Positions 16,230 through 24,745 of a stretch of 64,000 nucleotides of DNA are shown here, in pieces (position 1 is the first letter of the stretch; every line of letters starts with the position of its first letter). The translations under genes were made by a program, and so were the position numbers. The notes beneath the pieces were generated by a model. That model was not told the DNA's origin. It did no database searches and worked only from the letters and a program-made list of their open reading frames with translations. Location: assembly GCA_965218985.1 (NCBI GenBank), contig CBDCMP010000007.1, positions 1,426,001 through 1,490,000 of the forward strand, written 5' to 3'. Source of the DNA: Pseudopedobacter sp965218985 (GTDB lineage Bacteria > Bacteroidota > Bacteroidia > Sphingobacteriales > Sphingobacteriaceae).

Positions 16230-17777
16230 TTAATATTCACCAAAAACACTTCTTAGGGTATCGGCGATCTCTCCTAAAGTTGCATAGGCTTCAACCGCCT
16301 CAAGGATATAAGGCATTAAATTATCCGTCCCTTGTGCAGCCTTCTTCAGTTTTTCCAGTTTTAATGCCACTTCTTCCTGATCTCTTTCGGCTTTAAGCTG
16401 ATTGATCTTTTGCACCTGTTCCTGCCTGATACTGTCATCCACTCTGAAAACCTCCGGGTTCACAGACGCTTCGGAAGTGTACTTGTTCACGCCCACGATG
16501 ATCCGTTCACCCGATTCAATAGCTTTCTGATACTGGTAGGCGGCATTGGCGATTTCATTTTGAACATAACCCTGCTCAATCGCATTCACAGCGCCGCCCA
16601 TGCCATCGATTTTCTTGATATAAATCCACGCAGCGGCTTCCATTTCATCGGTTAAAGTCTCCACAAAAAAAGAACCTGCCAATGGATCCACCGTTTGTGT
16701 AACGCCACTTTCATATGCGATGAGCTGTTGCGTCCTTAAAGCGATGGAGGCAGCAGCCTCCGTTGGCAATGAAAGTGCTTCGTCATATCCATTGGTGTGC
16801 AGGGATTGTGTTCCTCCTAAAACAGCTGCCATCGCCTGGTTGGTCACCCGCACAATATTATTGATGGGTTGCTGCGCTGTCAATGTGGATCCTCCGGTTT
16901 GGGTGTGAAATCGGAGTTGCTGCGCTCTTTCATCAGTCGCTCCCAACTCTTTGGTGATGTTCGCCCACATTCTGCGGGCCGCCCTGAATTTGGCAATCTC
17001 CTCGAAAAAATCATTATGACAATTGAAGAAGAAAGATAATCGCTTGGCAAAAACATTGATGTCCAATCCCTTTTCGATAGCTGCTTTGAGATAGGTTTTC
17101 CCATTGGCTAAAGTGAAGGCAAGCTCCTGAACGGCCGTTGATCCCGCTTCCCGGATGTGATAGCCCGAGATAGAGATGGTATTCCATTTCGGCACCTCCT
17201 TGCTGCAATATTCAAACACGTCCGTGATCAAACGCATGGATGCTTTTGGAGGATAAATATAAGTTCCTCTTGCCGCATATTCTTTTAATATGTCATTTTG
17301 GATGGTTCCGGAGATCCTGGTTAAATCGACTCCCTGTTTCTTCGCTAAGGCAATGTACATCGCCAGCAGCGTGGAAGCCGTGGCATTGATGGTCATGGAG
17401 GTGGTGATCTTCTCCAGCTCAATACCGTCAAACAAAACCTCCATGTCCTTCAAAGAATCTATGGCCACACCCACTTTCCCCACCTCGCCTTCAGCAAGCT
17501 CATGATTGCTGTCGTAACCTATCTGTGTGGGTAAATCAAAAGCAACCGAAAGCCCCATGGTGCCCTGCTGCAGCAAATAATGGTATCTTTTGTTAGATTC
17601 CTGAGCGGTGGAGAATCCCGCATATTGCCGCATCGTCCACAGCCGCCCCCGGTACATGTCTTTTTGAATACCCCGGGTAAATGGGAATTCAGCAGGCAGC
17701 TCCTGCATGGGTTTACAACTGGTGTAAACTTCTTTAATTTCTACCCCGGAGGTTGTTTTTATTTTCTTCTCAGACAT
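16230..17777 (-). CDS. Acyl-CoA mutase large subunit, methylmalonyl-CoA mutase type, lacking the B12 domain
   Basis: A 515-residue protein equal to the substrate-binding TIM barrel of B12-dependent acyl-CoA mutases. It ends before the C-terminal cobalamin-binding domain found in single-chain MutB. Motifs include RQYAGFSTAQESN, SVAFDLPTQIGYDS, SGTIQNDILKEY and SISGYHIREAGS. Tyr52 (RQYAGF) and Arg170 (AARGTYIYPP) correspond to the two residues that bind the methylmalonyl carboxylate in MCM; isobutyryl- and hydroxyisobutyryl-type mutases replace them. A methylmalonyl- or ethylmalonyl-like substrate is therefore favoured. A separate B12-binding small subunit is needed and is not in this window. 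A membrane-anchored unknown protein is encoded 8 bases upstream. Confidence 0.88.
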   Translation of the reverse strand: MSEKKIKTTSGVEIKEVYTSCKPMQELPAEFPFTRGIQKDMYRGRLWTMRQYAGFSTAQESNKRYHYLLQQGTMGLSVAFDLPTQIGYDSNHELAEGEVGKVGVAIDSLKDMEVLFDGIELEKITTSMTINATASTLLAMYIALAKKQGVDLTRISGTIQNDILKEYAARGTYIYPPKASMRLITDVFEYCSKEVPKWNTISISGYHIREAGSTAVQELAFTLANGKTYLKAAIEKGLDINVFAKRLSFFFNCHNDFFEEIAKFRAARRMWANITKELGATDERAQQLRFHTQTGGSTLTAQQPINNIVRVTNQAMAAVLGGTQSLHTNGYDEALSLPTEAAASIALRTQQLIAYESGVTQTVDPLAGSFFVETLTDEMEAAAWIYIKKIDGMGGAVNAIEQGYVQNEIANAAYQYQKAIESGERIIVGVNKYTSEASVNPEVFRVDDSIRQEQVQKINQLKAERDQEEVALKLEKLKKAAQGTDNLMPYILEAVEAYATLGEIADTLRSVFGEY

Positions 17778-17785
17778 CTGATTGT

Positions 17786-18313
17786 TTATAATTCCTGAAT
17801 ATCATTCTTCAACACCAGTAAGGCCAGTTCAAAAGGATCCGCATCCACTTCTTCAATTTTACTGAAAACGAGCTTGCTCAACTCCACTGCGCTGGCTTCG
17901 GGATGAAGTTGGTTCACTGCCTGATTTACCAGGTTGATGGTGTCCTCTTTCACTCTTTTAATGATCATCCAGGCATCCTTGCTCAAATATAGTTGCTGAG
18001 TGACGTTGTGTTGATACTCTGCCCTGATCTCCGATAGGATAAGCCCTTGCATCTCTCTGGCGGTCATGCCTTGCGTATGCAAGCGAACCAGGAGGTTAGA
18101 AGGATTCATCCGCTCAACAAACAGGATCATCCGCTCATAAGCCTGCAATTTCAAAGGCAGGATATCTTTTACCACCAGGGATTTATATTCCAACTCCTTT
18201 AAATTATAGTAGCTGTCAAATTGGTTCTTTAGAAGAAAAAAGGACCCCAACACCACCAGCAAACCGGAAAGGGTGTATTTTAAGATATCCAGGGCGATAT
18301 ATGCTATATCCAT
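17786..18313 (-). CDS. Conserved membrane-anchored protein of unknown function upstream of the mutase
   Basis: The protein has 175 residues from the ATG at 18313 (MDIAYIALDI); a longer start at 18358 is possible but adds a polar, non-signal extension. One N-terminal membrane helix (about 5-28) is followed by a cytoplasmic, helix-rich region with KELEYKSLVVKDILPLKLQAYER and AVNQLHPEASAVELSKLVF. No enzymatic motif is visible. It is 8 bases from the acyl-CoA mutase gene and very likely co-transcribed with it, so a membrane-tethering or assembly role is one guess, without direct evidence. Confidence 0.7.
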   Translation of the reverse strand: MDIAYIALDILKYTLSGLLVVLGSFFLLKNQFDSYYNLKELEYKSLVVKDILPLKLQAYERMILFVERMNPSNLLVRLHTQGMTAREMQGLILSEIRAEYQHNVTQQLYLSKDAWMIIKRVKEDTINLVNQAVNQLHPEASAVELSKLVFSKIEEVDADPFELALLVLKNDIQEL

Positions 18314-18347
18314 ATGATTTTTTGTAACGTGATGGTCAAAAACCAGA

Positions 18348-18383
18348 TTTGAAAACAAAAATCTACATTTTGCCGTATATTTG
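18348..18383 (+). promoter_or_regulatory. Candidate promoter of the A-type Fe-S carrier gene
   Basis: TATATTTG at 18376-18383 matches the TAnnTTTG -7 consensus, and a TTTG lies at 18348-18351. The 24-bp spacing is slightly longer than usual. The ATG follows 19 bases after the -7 element. Confidence 0.4.
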
Positions 18384-18402
18384 TCTAATAAATTATTGAT
18401 TT

Positions 18403-18753
18403 ATGAGCACAGCAGTAGAAACAGCAGCACCCGTAACTTTAACCGAAGGTGCGAAAAAAGAAGTGAAAAAATTAATGTCTCAACAAGAACTTGGGGAAGA
18501 GTTTGGTTTACGTTTGGGAGTTGAAGGTGGCGGATGTGCAGGCATGAATTATGTTTTAGGCTTTGACCAGATGAAAGAAGGAGATAACGAATACGATATT
18601 GATGGTATCCGTGTTTTCATGCATAAAGCTCACGGACTGTATTTAGTGGGCATGGAGGTTGATTTTCAGCAGGGCTTAAATGCTCGAGGGTTTGTCTTCA
18701 ATAACCCAAACGCAGAAAAAACCTGCGGATGCGGAACTAGTTTTTCAGTCTAA
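18403..18753 (+). CDS. A-type iron-sulfur cluster carrier (IscA/ErpA/HesB family)
   Basis: A 116-residue HesB-family protein that carries Fe-S clusters or iron to target proteins in the cytoplasm. The three invariant cysteines are Cys45 (EGGGCAGM), Cys108 and Cys110 (KTCGCG). Length is typical for ErpA or IscA. The gene is monocistronic, with its own candidate promoter and a strong terminator right after it; no isc or suf genes are adjacent, so the subtype cannot be fixed. Confidence 0.95.
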   Translation: MSTAVETAAPVTLTEGAKKEVKKLMSQQELGEEFGLRLGVEGGGCAGMNYVLGFDQMKEGDNEYDIDGIRVFMHKAHGLYLVGMEVDFQQGLNARGFVFNNPNAEKTCGCGTSFSV

Positions 18754-18769
18754 GTTTTTTGATGAATGT

Positions 18770-18804
18770 AAAATGCCAGCCTTTTTACAAAGCTGGCATT
18801 TTTT
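18770..18804 (+). terminator. Rho-independent terminator after the Fe-S carrier gene
   Basis: Arms AAATGCCAGC (18771-18780) and GCTGGCATTT (18792-18801) pair perfectly around an 11-base loop and are followed by a T run. Confidence 0.92.
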
Positions 18805-19089
18805 GTTTGTTCATGATTTATTTGATGTATCCACTGCGTCTTTCCAAAATCATGCGCATGATTTTTTTACACCAATTTAGCATGTCTTAATGGCATAGGT
18901 AATGAGCAACTGACTTGTGCTTTATAGCAAACCGCCTGATTTGGAAGAAGACAAAACAAATCCATCAGCATAAACATCTCTTTTTTGTCATTTGTTAAAA
19001 AATGAATATCCCGGGGGATCACTACAAGAGTTCGGCATTATTTTTATGACCTATTATATTAATATATATAATAAAATCAAGTTGAAGAA
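18805..19089. other. Noncoding stretch with no recognised feature
   Basis: The roughly 285 bases between the terminator and the small reading frame at 19090 show no gene, tRNA or clear repeat. The last part is a run of alternating A and T (TATATTAATATATATAATAA), which could be promoter DNA for the genes to the right. Confidence 0.5.
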
Positions 19090-19200
19090 ATGCTTACAAG
19101 ATTGAACTACGTTAAACCTGTATTATCAAGGTTGATCCTATGGATGACAGGATTGATGAACTATGCTTTATATTTGTTAAGAGTGATTTGGAACATATAA
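19090..19200 (+). CDS. Possible 36-residue hydrophobic small protein
   Basis: A short frame begins with ATG at 19090 and ends with TAA at 19200, just 11 bases before the glyoxalase-like gene. The peptide starts MLTRLNYVKPVLSRLI and continues with a hydrophobic LWMTGLMNYALYLLRVIW segment that could span or lie in a membrane. It is too short for normal gene finders. Placement close to the next start and the amphipathic composition support it; there is no ribosome-binding evidence and no known family. Confidence 0.3.
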   Translation: MLTRLNYVKPVLSRLILWMTGLMNYALYLLRVIWNI

Positions 19201-19211
19201 AATAAAAGATC

Positions 19212-19589
19212 ATGGTTGGAAAAAAGGCTTTTAGTGGATTCTCCGTGAATAGCTTAGAGAAAGCGGAGAGATTTTACGGCGAAATCTTGGGTTTAAAAGT
19301 GACAAAATCTGAGATGGGTTTGTTGCAGTTGCATACAGAAGGTAATCAGCCCATCATCATTTACCAGAAACCCAACCATATCCCTGCGACATTCACGATC
19401 CTGAATTTCCCGGTGGATGACATCGAAAAAGCAGTGGATGAGCTCACTGCCAAAGGTGTGGTTTTTGATATCTATGGCGGAGATATTGCGACAGATAAAA
19501 AAGGGATCTTTAGAAGTGACAAAGGGCCGACCATCGCATGGTTCAGAGACCCGGCAAAAAATATCTTATCTCTGATTGAGATGAAATGA
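19212..19589 (+). CDS. VOC family (glyoxalase-like) protein
   Basis: A 125-residue single-domain vicinal oxygen chelate protein. The pattern FSGFSVNSLEKAERFYGEILGLKV opens the fold, TILNFPVDDIEKAVDELTAKGV opens the second half, and FRDPAKNILSLIE ends it. Such proteins include dioxygenases, isomerases and fosfomycin or bleomycin resistance proteins. Some metal-ligand positions are uncertain, so the activity is unknown. It converges with the csaA gene, whose stop is only 2 bases away. Confidence 0.88.
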   Translation: MVGKKAFSGFSVNSLEKAERFYGEILGLKVTKSEMGLLQLHTEGNQPIIIYQKPNHIPATFTILNFPVDDIEKAVDELTAKGVVFDIYGGDIATDKKGIFRSDKGPTIAWFRDPAKNILSLIEMK

Positions 19590-19591
19590 AT

Positions 19592-19927
19592 TCAGATCAT
19601 TTTGGACCCATTGGGCACCGGTCTTTCTAATGTACTGAGAACAACTGCTCCATTTTCATCTGCAAAGCCAGTTACCAAAAATTCTGACATAAATTTACCG
19701 ATCTGCTTTTTAGGGAAATTCAATACTCCAATGATTTGCCTGCCAATCAATTCCTCCTTCTTGTAGTGACTTGTGATTTGTGCACTTGACCATTTCATCC
19801 CCAGCGCTCCAAAATCCACTTTTAATTTATAAGCTGGTTTTTTTGCTTCCGGAAAATCCATTATTTCCATAATTGTTCCGGCTCTGAGCTCAACTTTTTC
19901 AAAATCATTCCAGCTGATCTCCATCAT
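19592..19927 (-). CDS. csaA: CsaA-type tRNA-binding domain protein
   Basis: A 111-residue stand-alone tRNA-binding OB-fold protein like CsaA, which binds tRNA and has chaperone-like activity. Typical phrases are DFEKVELRAGTI, AYKLKVDFG, SSAQITSHY and GRQIIGVLNFPKKQIG. The start at 19927 overlaps the upstream SMR gene stop (TAATG on the minus strand), which indicates coupling; an ATG one codon later at 19924 is the alternative. Confidence 0.92.
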   Translation of the reverse strand: MMEISWNDFEKVELRAGTIMEIMDFPEAKKPAYKLKVDFGALGMKWSSAQITSHYKKEELIGRQIIGVLNFPKKQIGKFMSEFLVTGFADENGAVVLSTLERPVPNGSKMI

Positions 19928-20253
19928 TAATGTGTTGCTGATTTTAATCCGATGAGAGATCCAATCAAAGTGGCCAGAAAAAATAACCTCCAAAAATCCG
20001 TTGGCTCCTTAAAGAAAAATATCCCGATTAAAACGGTGCCAACAGCACCAATGCCTGTCCAAACTGCATAGGCGGTGCCAATAGGCAGTGTTTGTGTGGC
20101 CTTTACCAACAAGATCATACTTATCATTAAACAGGTAAGAAATCCTCCATACCAATACACTGCCTCATTCCCAGTGCTTTCCCGGGCTTTGCCCAAACAC
20201 GTTGCAAAACCCATCTCAAATAGGCCAGCAATTATGATGATCAACCAATTCAT
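19927..20253 (-). CDS. SMR family small multidrug/guanidinium exporter
   Basis: A 108-residue four-helix inner-membrane protein of the small multidrug resistance family. The essential glutamate lies in the first helix at Glu13 (GLFEMGFA). The segment PIGTAYAVWTGIGAVGTVLIG is the family signature and is closest in feel to the SugE/Gdx group, which exports guanidinium. Only one SMR subunit gene is present, as expected for a homodimer. Its stop overlaps the csaA start. Confidence 0.92.
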   Translation of the reverse strand: MNWLIIIIAGLFEMGFATCLGKARESTGNEAVYWYGGFLTCLMISMILLVKATQTLPIGTAYAVWTGIGAVGTVLIGIFFFKEPTDFWRLFFLATLIGSLIGLKSATH

Positions 20254-20349
20254 TCCATAGCGACTTTAAATAAAGTAAAGGTAGATTTATCTCTTTAAAT
20301 TTATACATCGACTTCATCATTATAAAAGGTTAATTGTAAATTCGGCGAT

Positions 20350-20904
20350 ATGAAAATGACCATTGACGATAAAACTTTTGAACCCTTCATTGAATACAGC
20401 ATGATCGAGAAACGGATTCGTTTATTGGGGATCCAGCTCAACGTGGAATATGAGGATAAAATTCCGGTATTCATCGGGATTTTAAATGGTTCATTCATGT
20501 TTATGGCCGATTTAATGAAGGAAGTACACATTGGATGTGAAACCACTTTCATAAAGCTTGCCTCCTATCATGGTGGTACACAAAGTTCAGGAAAATTAAT
20601 CGAGGAATTGCCCATTAGCATGGATATCAAAGGCAGGGATGTGATCATTGTGGAGGATATCATTGACACCGGGCGCACCTTGAAATTCTTGTTGGAGAGA
20701 ATCAAAGCTTTGGCGCCTTCCTCCATCAAAGTGGCTACTTTACTTTTAAAACCAGAGGCATTGGAACATCAATTTGAAGAGATTGAATTTGTGGGATTTG
20801 AAATTGCCAATGATTTTGTGGTGGGCTACGGGATGGACTATAAAGGTTTAGGAAGGAATATGGGAGATATTTACAGGCTGTGTGGCCAGCATTTGCCGGG
20901 TTAA
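20350..20904 (+). CDS. hpt: Hypoxanthine phosphoribosyltransferase
   Basis: A 184-residue type I phosphoribosyltransferase of purine salvage, making IMP or GMP from hypoxanthine or guanine and PRPP. The PRPP-binding loop VIIVEDIIDTGRTL (98-111, with Glu102 and Asp103) and the early FIGILNGSFMFMADL region are diagnostic. The C-terminal VVGYGMDYKGLGRN is typical of bacterial Hpt. Confidence 0.95.
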   Translation: MKMTIDDKTFEPFIEYSMIEKRIRLLGIQLNVEYEDKIPVFIGILNGSFMFMADLMKEVHIGCETTFIKLASYHGGTQSSGKLIEELPISMDIKGRDVIIVEDIIDTGRTLKFLLERIKALAPSSIKVATLLLKPEALEHQFEEIEFVGFEIANDFVVGYGMDYKGLGRNMGDIYRLCGQHLPG

Positions 20905-20907
20905 TTC

Positions 20908-21044
20908 CTATTCAAAATCTTTCCAACCTCCCCGAATTACCTGTGCTTCATCAATCAATACAAGCGTTTATCATTAGAGAGGCTTCTGTTTTCCAGGATA
21001 TTTAAAACATCGGTATCTGCTGCATTCGAGTGTGAATAGGGGGA
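20908..21044 (-). pseudogene. Remnant of an AAA ATPase (AAA_14/DUF4143-like), frameshifted
   Basis: The gap between hpt and the DUF1501 gene still shows coding-like sequence on the minus strand. One frame (20908-20967) reads TLVLIDEAQVIRGGWKDFE then stop, which has a Walker-B-like LVLIDEAQ. Directly upstream, in another frame, NAADTDVLNILENRSLSNDK matches the residues that usually precede that strand in AAA_14 ATPases. One frameshift near 20967 joins them. Nothing upstream or downstream of this piece is preserved. It is best read as a decayed gene fragment; chance similarity is possible given the short length. Confidence 0.4.
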
Positions 21045-21065
21045 TGGTTACTCTTACATTGAAAT

Positions 21066-22334
21066 TTATGCTTTCATCATTCCAATGTGCTTGCCATTCC
21101 ATTCGGGAAATAGCATGGTATCCTGGTTGATCCCCAAATGTTTATCGGCAACTTCACTGAACACACTTCTAAAGTCGGTGGTCACTTTCAGATCTCTTCC
21201 GTCTTCCAAATTCTCCATCGCCAATGTATCCACTAAACCATGAACTTTTCCGCCGGCAACATCACTTCCCAAGATGAAATTACAGGAAGCTCTACCATGA
21301 TCGGTTCCCCCGGTTCCGTTTTGTTTCACGGTACGACCGAATTCAGTCATGGTCATCACGGTAACGTCATCCTGTAAAGTTCCCATATCTGTCCAAAAAG
21401 ACGTGATGCTTTCACTTAAATCATTTACATTCCTTGCGAAAATCCCGTTTTCACGTCCTTGATTGAAGTGCGTATCCCATCCACCTGATTCGGCGAAAGC
21501 CACCTCTAAACCCACATCAGATTTGATCAATTGAGCAATCTGTTTTAAAGAATTTCCCAGGGCGGAGTTTGGATATTGAACTCCATTTGCTGGTTTGTAA
21601 TTCTTCACATCAATTTTTTGTAGCATTTTAACGGCGTCAAAACTTTCTTTACCAGTTTCTTTTAATAAGCTGGAGGTGGTTTGGTCATATAAATCTTCGA
21701 AGCTTTTGGAGGCCATGCTTGTCCCCATTGGATTTCCCTTCATCTGTATGGAAAAATCCTGTAAATTACTAATCGCCACAGCAGGGTGATCTCCATAAAA
21801 AGAACGGGGCAAGGAAGAGGTCATGCTCACTGCCTGGAAAGGTGTGGCAGCATCATGGCCCAGTAATCCTACCGCCCGGTTTAACCAACCACTTGAGGTG
21901 CCTTTGTTAAAAGGCGTTCCTGATTCCATATAATCCTGTGCGTCGAAATGTGAACGGGTGTTGTTGGGTGAGCCAATGCCATGAACAATGGCTAAACGCC
22001 CCTCTTTGAAAACAGACTCGAACGCCGACATGGAAGGATGAAGGCCAAATGCCCCATCCAAATCTATCAATGGATTCGTGCTGCTTCCTTTGGCAGCCGA
22101 TAGAAATAGAGTTGGCCTGGCAGCCTTTAAATATTGATCCGTGAACGGAGTTACGGCCATAAGACCGTCCATCGCTCCACGCTGAAAAATACAAACCAGT
22201 GTTTTTCTTTTTTTAAATAAACCCGGGGCTTTTACCAAATTTGCAGCCTTTGCAACAAAGGTGGGCACTCCACCTAACCCTATTCCAAAAAGGGCTAATC
22301 CACCTGCTTTCAAAAATCCTCTTCTTGATGTCAT
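21066..22334 (-). CDS. DUF1501 domain protein, Tat-exported
   Basis: A 422-residue DUF1501 protein with a twin-arginine signal (RRGFLKAG at the N terminus followed by a hydrophobic stretch). The fold resembles alkaline-phosphatase/sulfatase-type proteins: LVCIFQRGAMDGLMAV, IGSPNNTRSHFDAQDYME and MTMTEFGRTVKQNGTGGTDHGRA are characteristic. Genes of this family are almost always next to a DUF1800 gene, as here (23-base gap), suggesting a two-component exported system of unknown function. Confidence 0.92.
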   Translation of the reverse strand: MTSRRGFLKAGGLALFGIGLGGVPTFVAKAANLVKAPGLFKKRKTLVCIFQRGAMDGLMAVTPFTDQYLKAARPTLFLSAAKGSSTNPLIDLDGAFGLHPSMSAFESVFKEGRLAIVHGIGSPNNTRSHFDAQDYMESGTPFNKGTSSGWLNRAVGLLGHDAATPFQAVSMTSSLPRSFYGDHPAVAISNLQDFSIQMKGNPMGTSMASKSFEDLYDQTTSSLLKETGKESFDAVKMLQKIDVKNYKPANGVQYPNSALGNSLKQIAQLIKSDVGLEVAFAESGGWDTHFNQGRENGIFARNVNDLSESITSFWTDMGTLQDDVTVMTMTEFGRTVKQNGTGGTDHGRASCNFILGSDVAGGKVHGLVDTLAMENLEDGRDLKVTTDFRSVFSEVADKHLGINQDTMLFPEWNGKHIGMMKA

Positions 22335-22357
22335 GATTTATATTTTTAATAGAACAA

Positions 22358-24301
22358 TTATCTTCGTTGAAATTCAGGGGAACCAATGATAATTCCCACC
22401 ACTTGTGCCAGCATCATGTTTTCACCAAATGAAGGCTGTTTAGATTTCGCTGGATTTTCCGATGCAGGTTTTTTTATCATCATATCTTCATTGGGAGGCA
22501 TATCTCCAGTTATGGTAGGATCTTCCTCTGCCATCGGGGCATTTGCTGCCGGTGTTTTGCTGGCTGCTTTATCCACTTTATTCATTAATTCGGGATCATT
22601 CAGCATCGGTGTGAGTCTTTTGATGGATTCACTTAAATCCCGCTCGGGCATAATGATGGCACCATATGTTTTTAAGGCTGCTTCGCTACTTTCTGGTTCG
22701 TGGTTATTATTTAATGCTGCCAGATTCACTTTCACACCGGGAATTTTTTGAGCAGCCAAGGCCAAACCAAAATTCATCCTGTTAAGCAAAGCTCCGGTGT
22801 TGATCCAATACTGACCTTTATCAGGAAAACCAGTTGGTGCCTGGTAGTAATACATTTTCTGTCCCATCTTATTTACCCAATTGAACACTTGATAGGGCTG
22901 GGAGATGGTTGCATCCAAACTTCTCACTGCGCTTATCGCTAATTCAAAAGGTGATTTTGTTTTCTCCCTTAAGGTTTCCTTGCTCCAAAATTCAGGAGCG
23001 TTTACCATGGTGATGAGCACCTGTTTGATATCGCCGTCTTTGTTTAAAAAAGTTTTGACCATTTTATTTACCAGCGTTTGTGGCGGATCATCACTCACGA
23101 AACGAACAGCAATTTTACGACAGATGAATTTAGCTGTGGAAGGATGATGGGCTAACATTTCTAATAATTTCACTCCTTCTTCATAACCCCCGCCTGTGGC
23201 GAAATGAGTTCCTAGCACTGTTTTCTCTCCTGTGTCATGCCGATTGGCTGCAAAAAAGAAATCACCTTCATGCACAAAACCACGTTGCTGCATGTTGTCC
23301 TCCCCAACTTTAGCTATCAATTTCCTGATATTGGCACCGGCACCATAATCATCCATGGGGAAAACCGTCCAGCCCGTCAGCACTTTTGCCGCCTGGGTGA
23401 CATCCGCTTGCGTATAACCGCCATCCACACCTAAAGTGTGCAGCTCCATCACTTCACGGGCATAATTCTCATTCAATCCCTGATTCTTTTTAGCAGCCTG
23501 CAATTTGTTAATTGCGGTCGCTTTGGCCTTGTCATTTATCATCAGATTAGAAGCCTTGAGATTTGCTCCGCTCATTTCATCATTGGTTCCTGCACTGCTG
23601 AAATTGTCCAGATAGAAAAGCATTGCCGGTGATTTAGCTGTGGTCAGCAGTAAATTGGAAAATTTTCCGAAAACATTGGGTCTGATGACATCCCTTTCAT
23701 AAGCAGGAACATACATGGCGCAATCATTCTTGGTAACGGAAACGTTGAAATGGTTGAACCAGAAATCGGTCATCACTTCGCGTAATTGATTATTGGTGTA
23801 AGCTGCTCTTAATATTTTTTGATTGATGAATTGCCTGTAAAGTTCTTGTTGTGGTTTAATCCCTTTTTCCCTCATATAGGCGGCAAGCTTGTCACGGTAT
23901 TCCTTCTTATTCCCTTTGTTCACCGAATCTTTGTCAATGTATCCGTCTTTAATGGCCATTCTTAAAACTTTCGCCCCTTTTGGATAGGTATTTTCAACTT
24001 CCTGGTTGGATAAATCAATGGCGTTATAAGGTTTCAGCTGCTGATTTAAATCATCGTCGGCTAATTTCCCATTTAATTGCTGCTCAAACCATTTTTCTAA
24101 TCCTATTTTAAGCATCGCATCCAAATCACCAGGTCTGGCACCGTAGGTGAACCTATTCAATAAATGCAAAGCTGCCTCTCTTCCTGAAAGGCCAGCCTTT
24201 TGATAAGGAAATGGGGCGACCACTTTTATAAAAGAAGAGAGCAACAAAACAACCATGAGGCAGGAGAAGGGAAGATAGAAAAACCTGATTAACGCTTTCA
24301 T
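22358..24301 (-). CDS. DUF1800 domain protein, exported
   Basis: A 647-residue protein with an N-terminal signal sequence (MKALIRFFYLPFSCLMVVLL). The DUF1800 domain is recognised by LLNRFTYGARPGDLDAMLKIG, QLREVMTDFWFNHFNVS, NENYAREVMELHTLGVDGGYTQ and TGWTVF. The start at 24301 gives the signal; an ATG at 24340 adds a basic extension. A Pro/Ala/Glu-rich stretch of about 60 residues interrupts the C-terminal part. It is the partner of the DUF1501 gene just downstream. Confidence 0.92.
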   Translation of the reverse strand: MKALIRFFYLPFSCLMVVLLLSSFIKVVAPFPYQKAGLSGREAALHLLNRFTYGARPGDLDAMLKIGLEKWFEQQLNGKLADDDLNQQLKPYNAIDLSNQEVENTYPKGAKVLRMAIKDGYIDKDSVNKGNKKEYRDKLAAYMREKGIKPQQELYRQFINQKILRAAYTNNQLREVMTDFWFNHFNVSVTKNDCAMYVPAYERDVIRPNVFGKFSNLLLTTAKSPAMLFYLDNFSSAGTNDEMSGANLKASNLMINDKAKATAINKLQAAKKNQGLNENYAREVMELHTLGVDGGYTQADVTQAAKVLTGWTVFPMDDYGAGANIRKLIAKVGEDNMQQRGFVHEGDFFFAANRHDTGEKTVLGTHFATGGGYEEGVKLLEMLAHHPSTAKFICRKIAVRFVSDDPPQTLVNKMVKTFLNKDGDIKQVLITMVNAPEFWSKETLREKTKSPFELAISAVRSLDATISQPYQVFNWVNKMGQKMYYYQAPTGFPDKGQYWINTGALLNRMNFGLALAAQKIPGVKVNLAALNNNHEPESSEAALKTYGAIIMPERDLSESIKRLTPMLNDPELMNKVDKAASKTPAANAPMAEEDPTITGDMPPNEDMMIKKPASENPAKSKQPSFGENMMLAQVVGIIIGSPEFQRR

Positions 24302-24745
24302 TTTAAAAAATTTATACCTAGGACGATATAAAAACATCAAGGATTAATTTGTATAGAATTTTATTTTTAATAATAATCTTTTGCCCTTTTAGAGCTGAAA
24401 ATTTATATTTTTTTACTGGAATTTGATTCTAATCAGTTGTAAAGTAAAAAATTTGATTTTAAAAATAAGTTGCGCTTTTAAGCTTTAGGTATAGATTTAC
24501 TGCATTATTTAAGAATAATAAACCTAGTTATAAATCTCCTTACAACTTTTAAGAATGCGATTTTTTGTTTTTGGCCAAAAAATGGAATAATTCTAGTATA
24601 AATACCAGAAAACAGATAAAAAAATGTAAAGATGGTTTTCATGAAGAGATGGAAATACGCTATACACAAGTGAAAACATCCAAACATTAATTTATATCGT
24701 TTTTACAATCATTAAACAATTTAAATCAACTAAAATTAATTTCTT
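24302..24745. other. AT-rich intergenic region between divergent genes
   Basis: About 440 bases separate the divergent DUF1800 and ferritin-like genes. The region is very AT-rich and should hold promoters for both sides. No TAnnTTTG element at a sensible distance, no stable hairpin with a T run and no convincing small gene were seen; a 60-codon frame at 24505-24687 lacks support. Confidence 0.5.

Noticed and set aside
24505..24687. 60-codon hydrophobic frame in the gap before the ferritin-like genes
   Set aside because: AT-rich DNA readily gives Phe/Leu/Ile-rich frames; there is no start context, neighbour linkage or family support.
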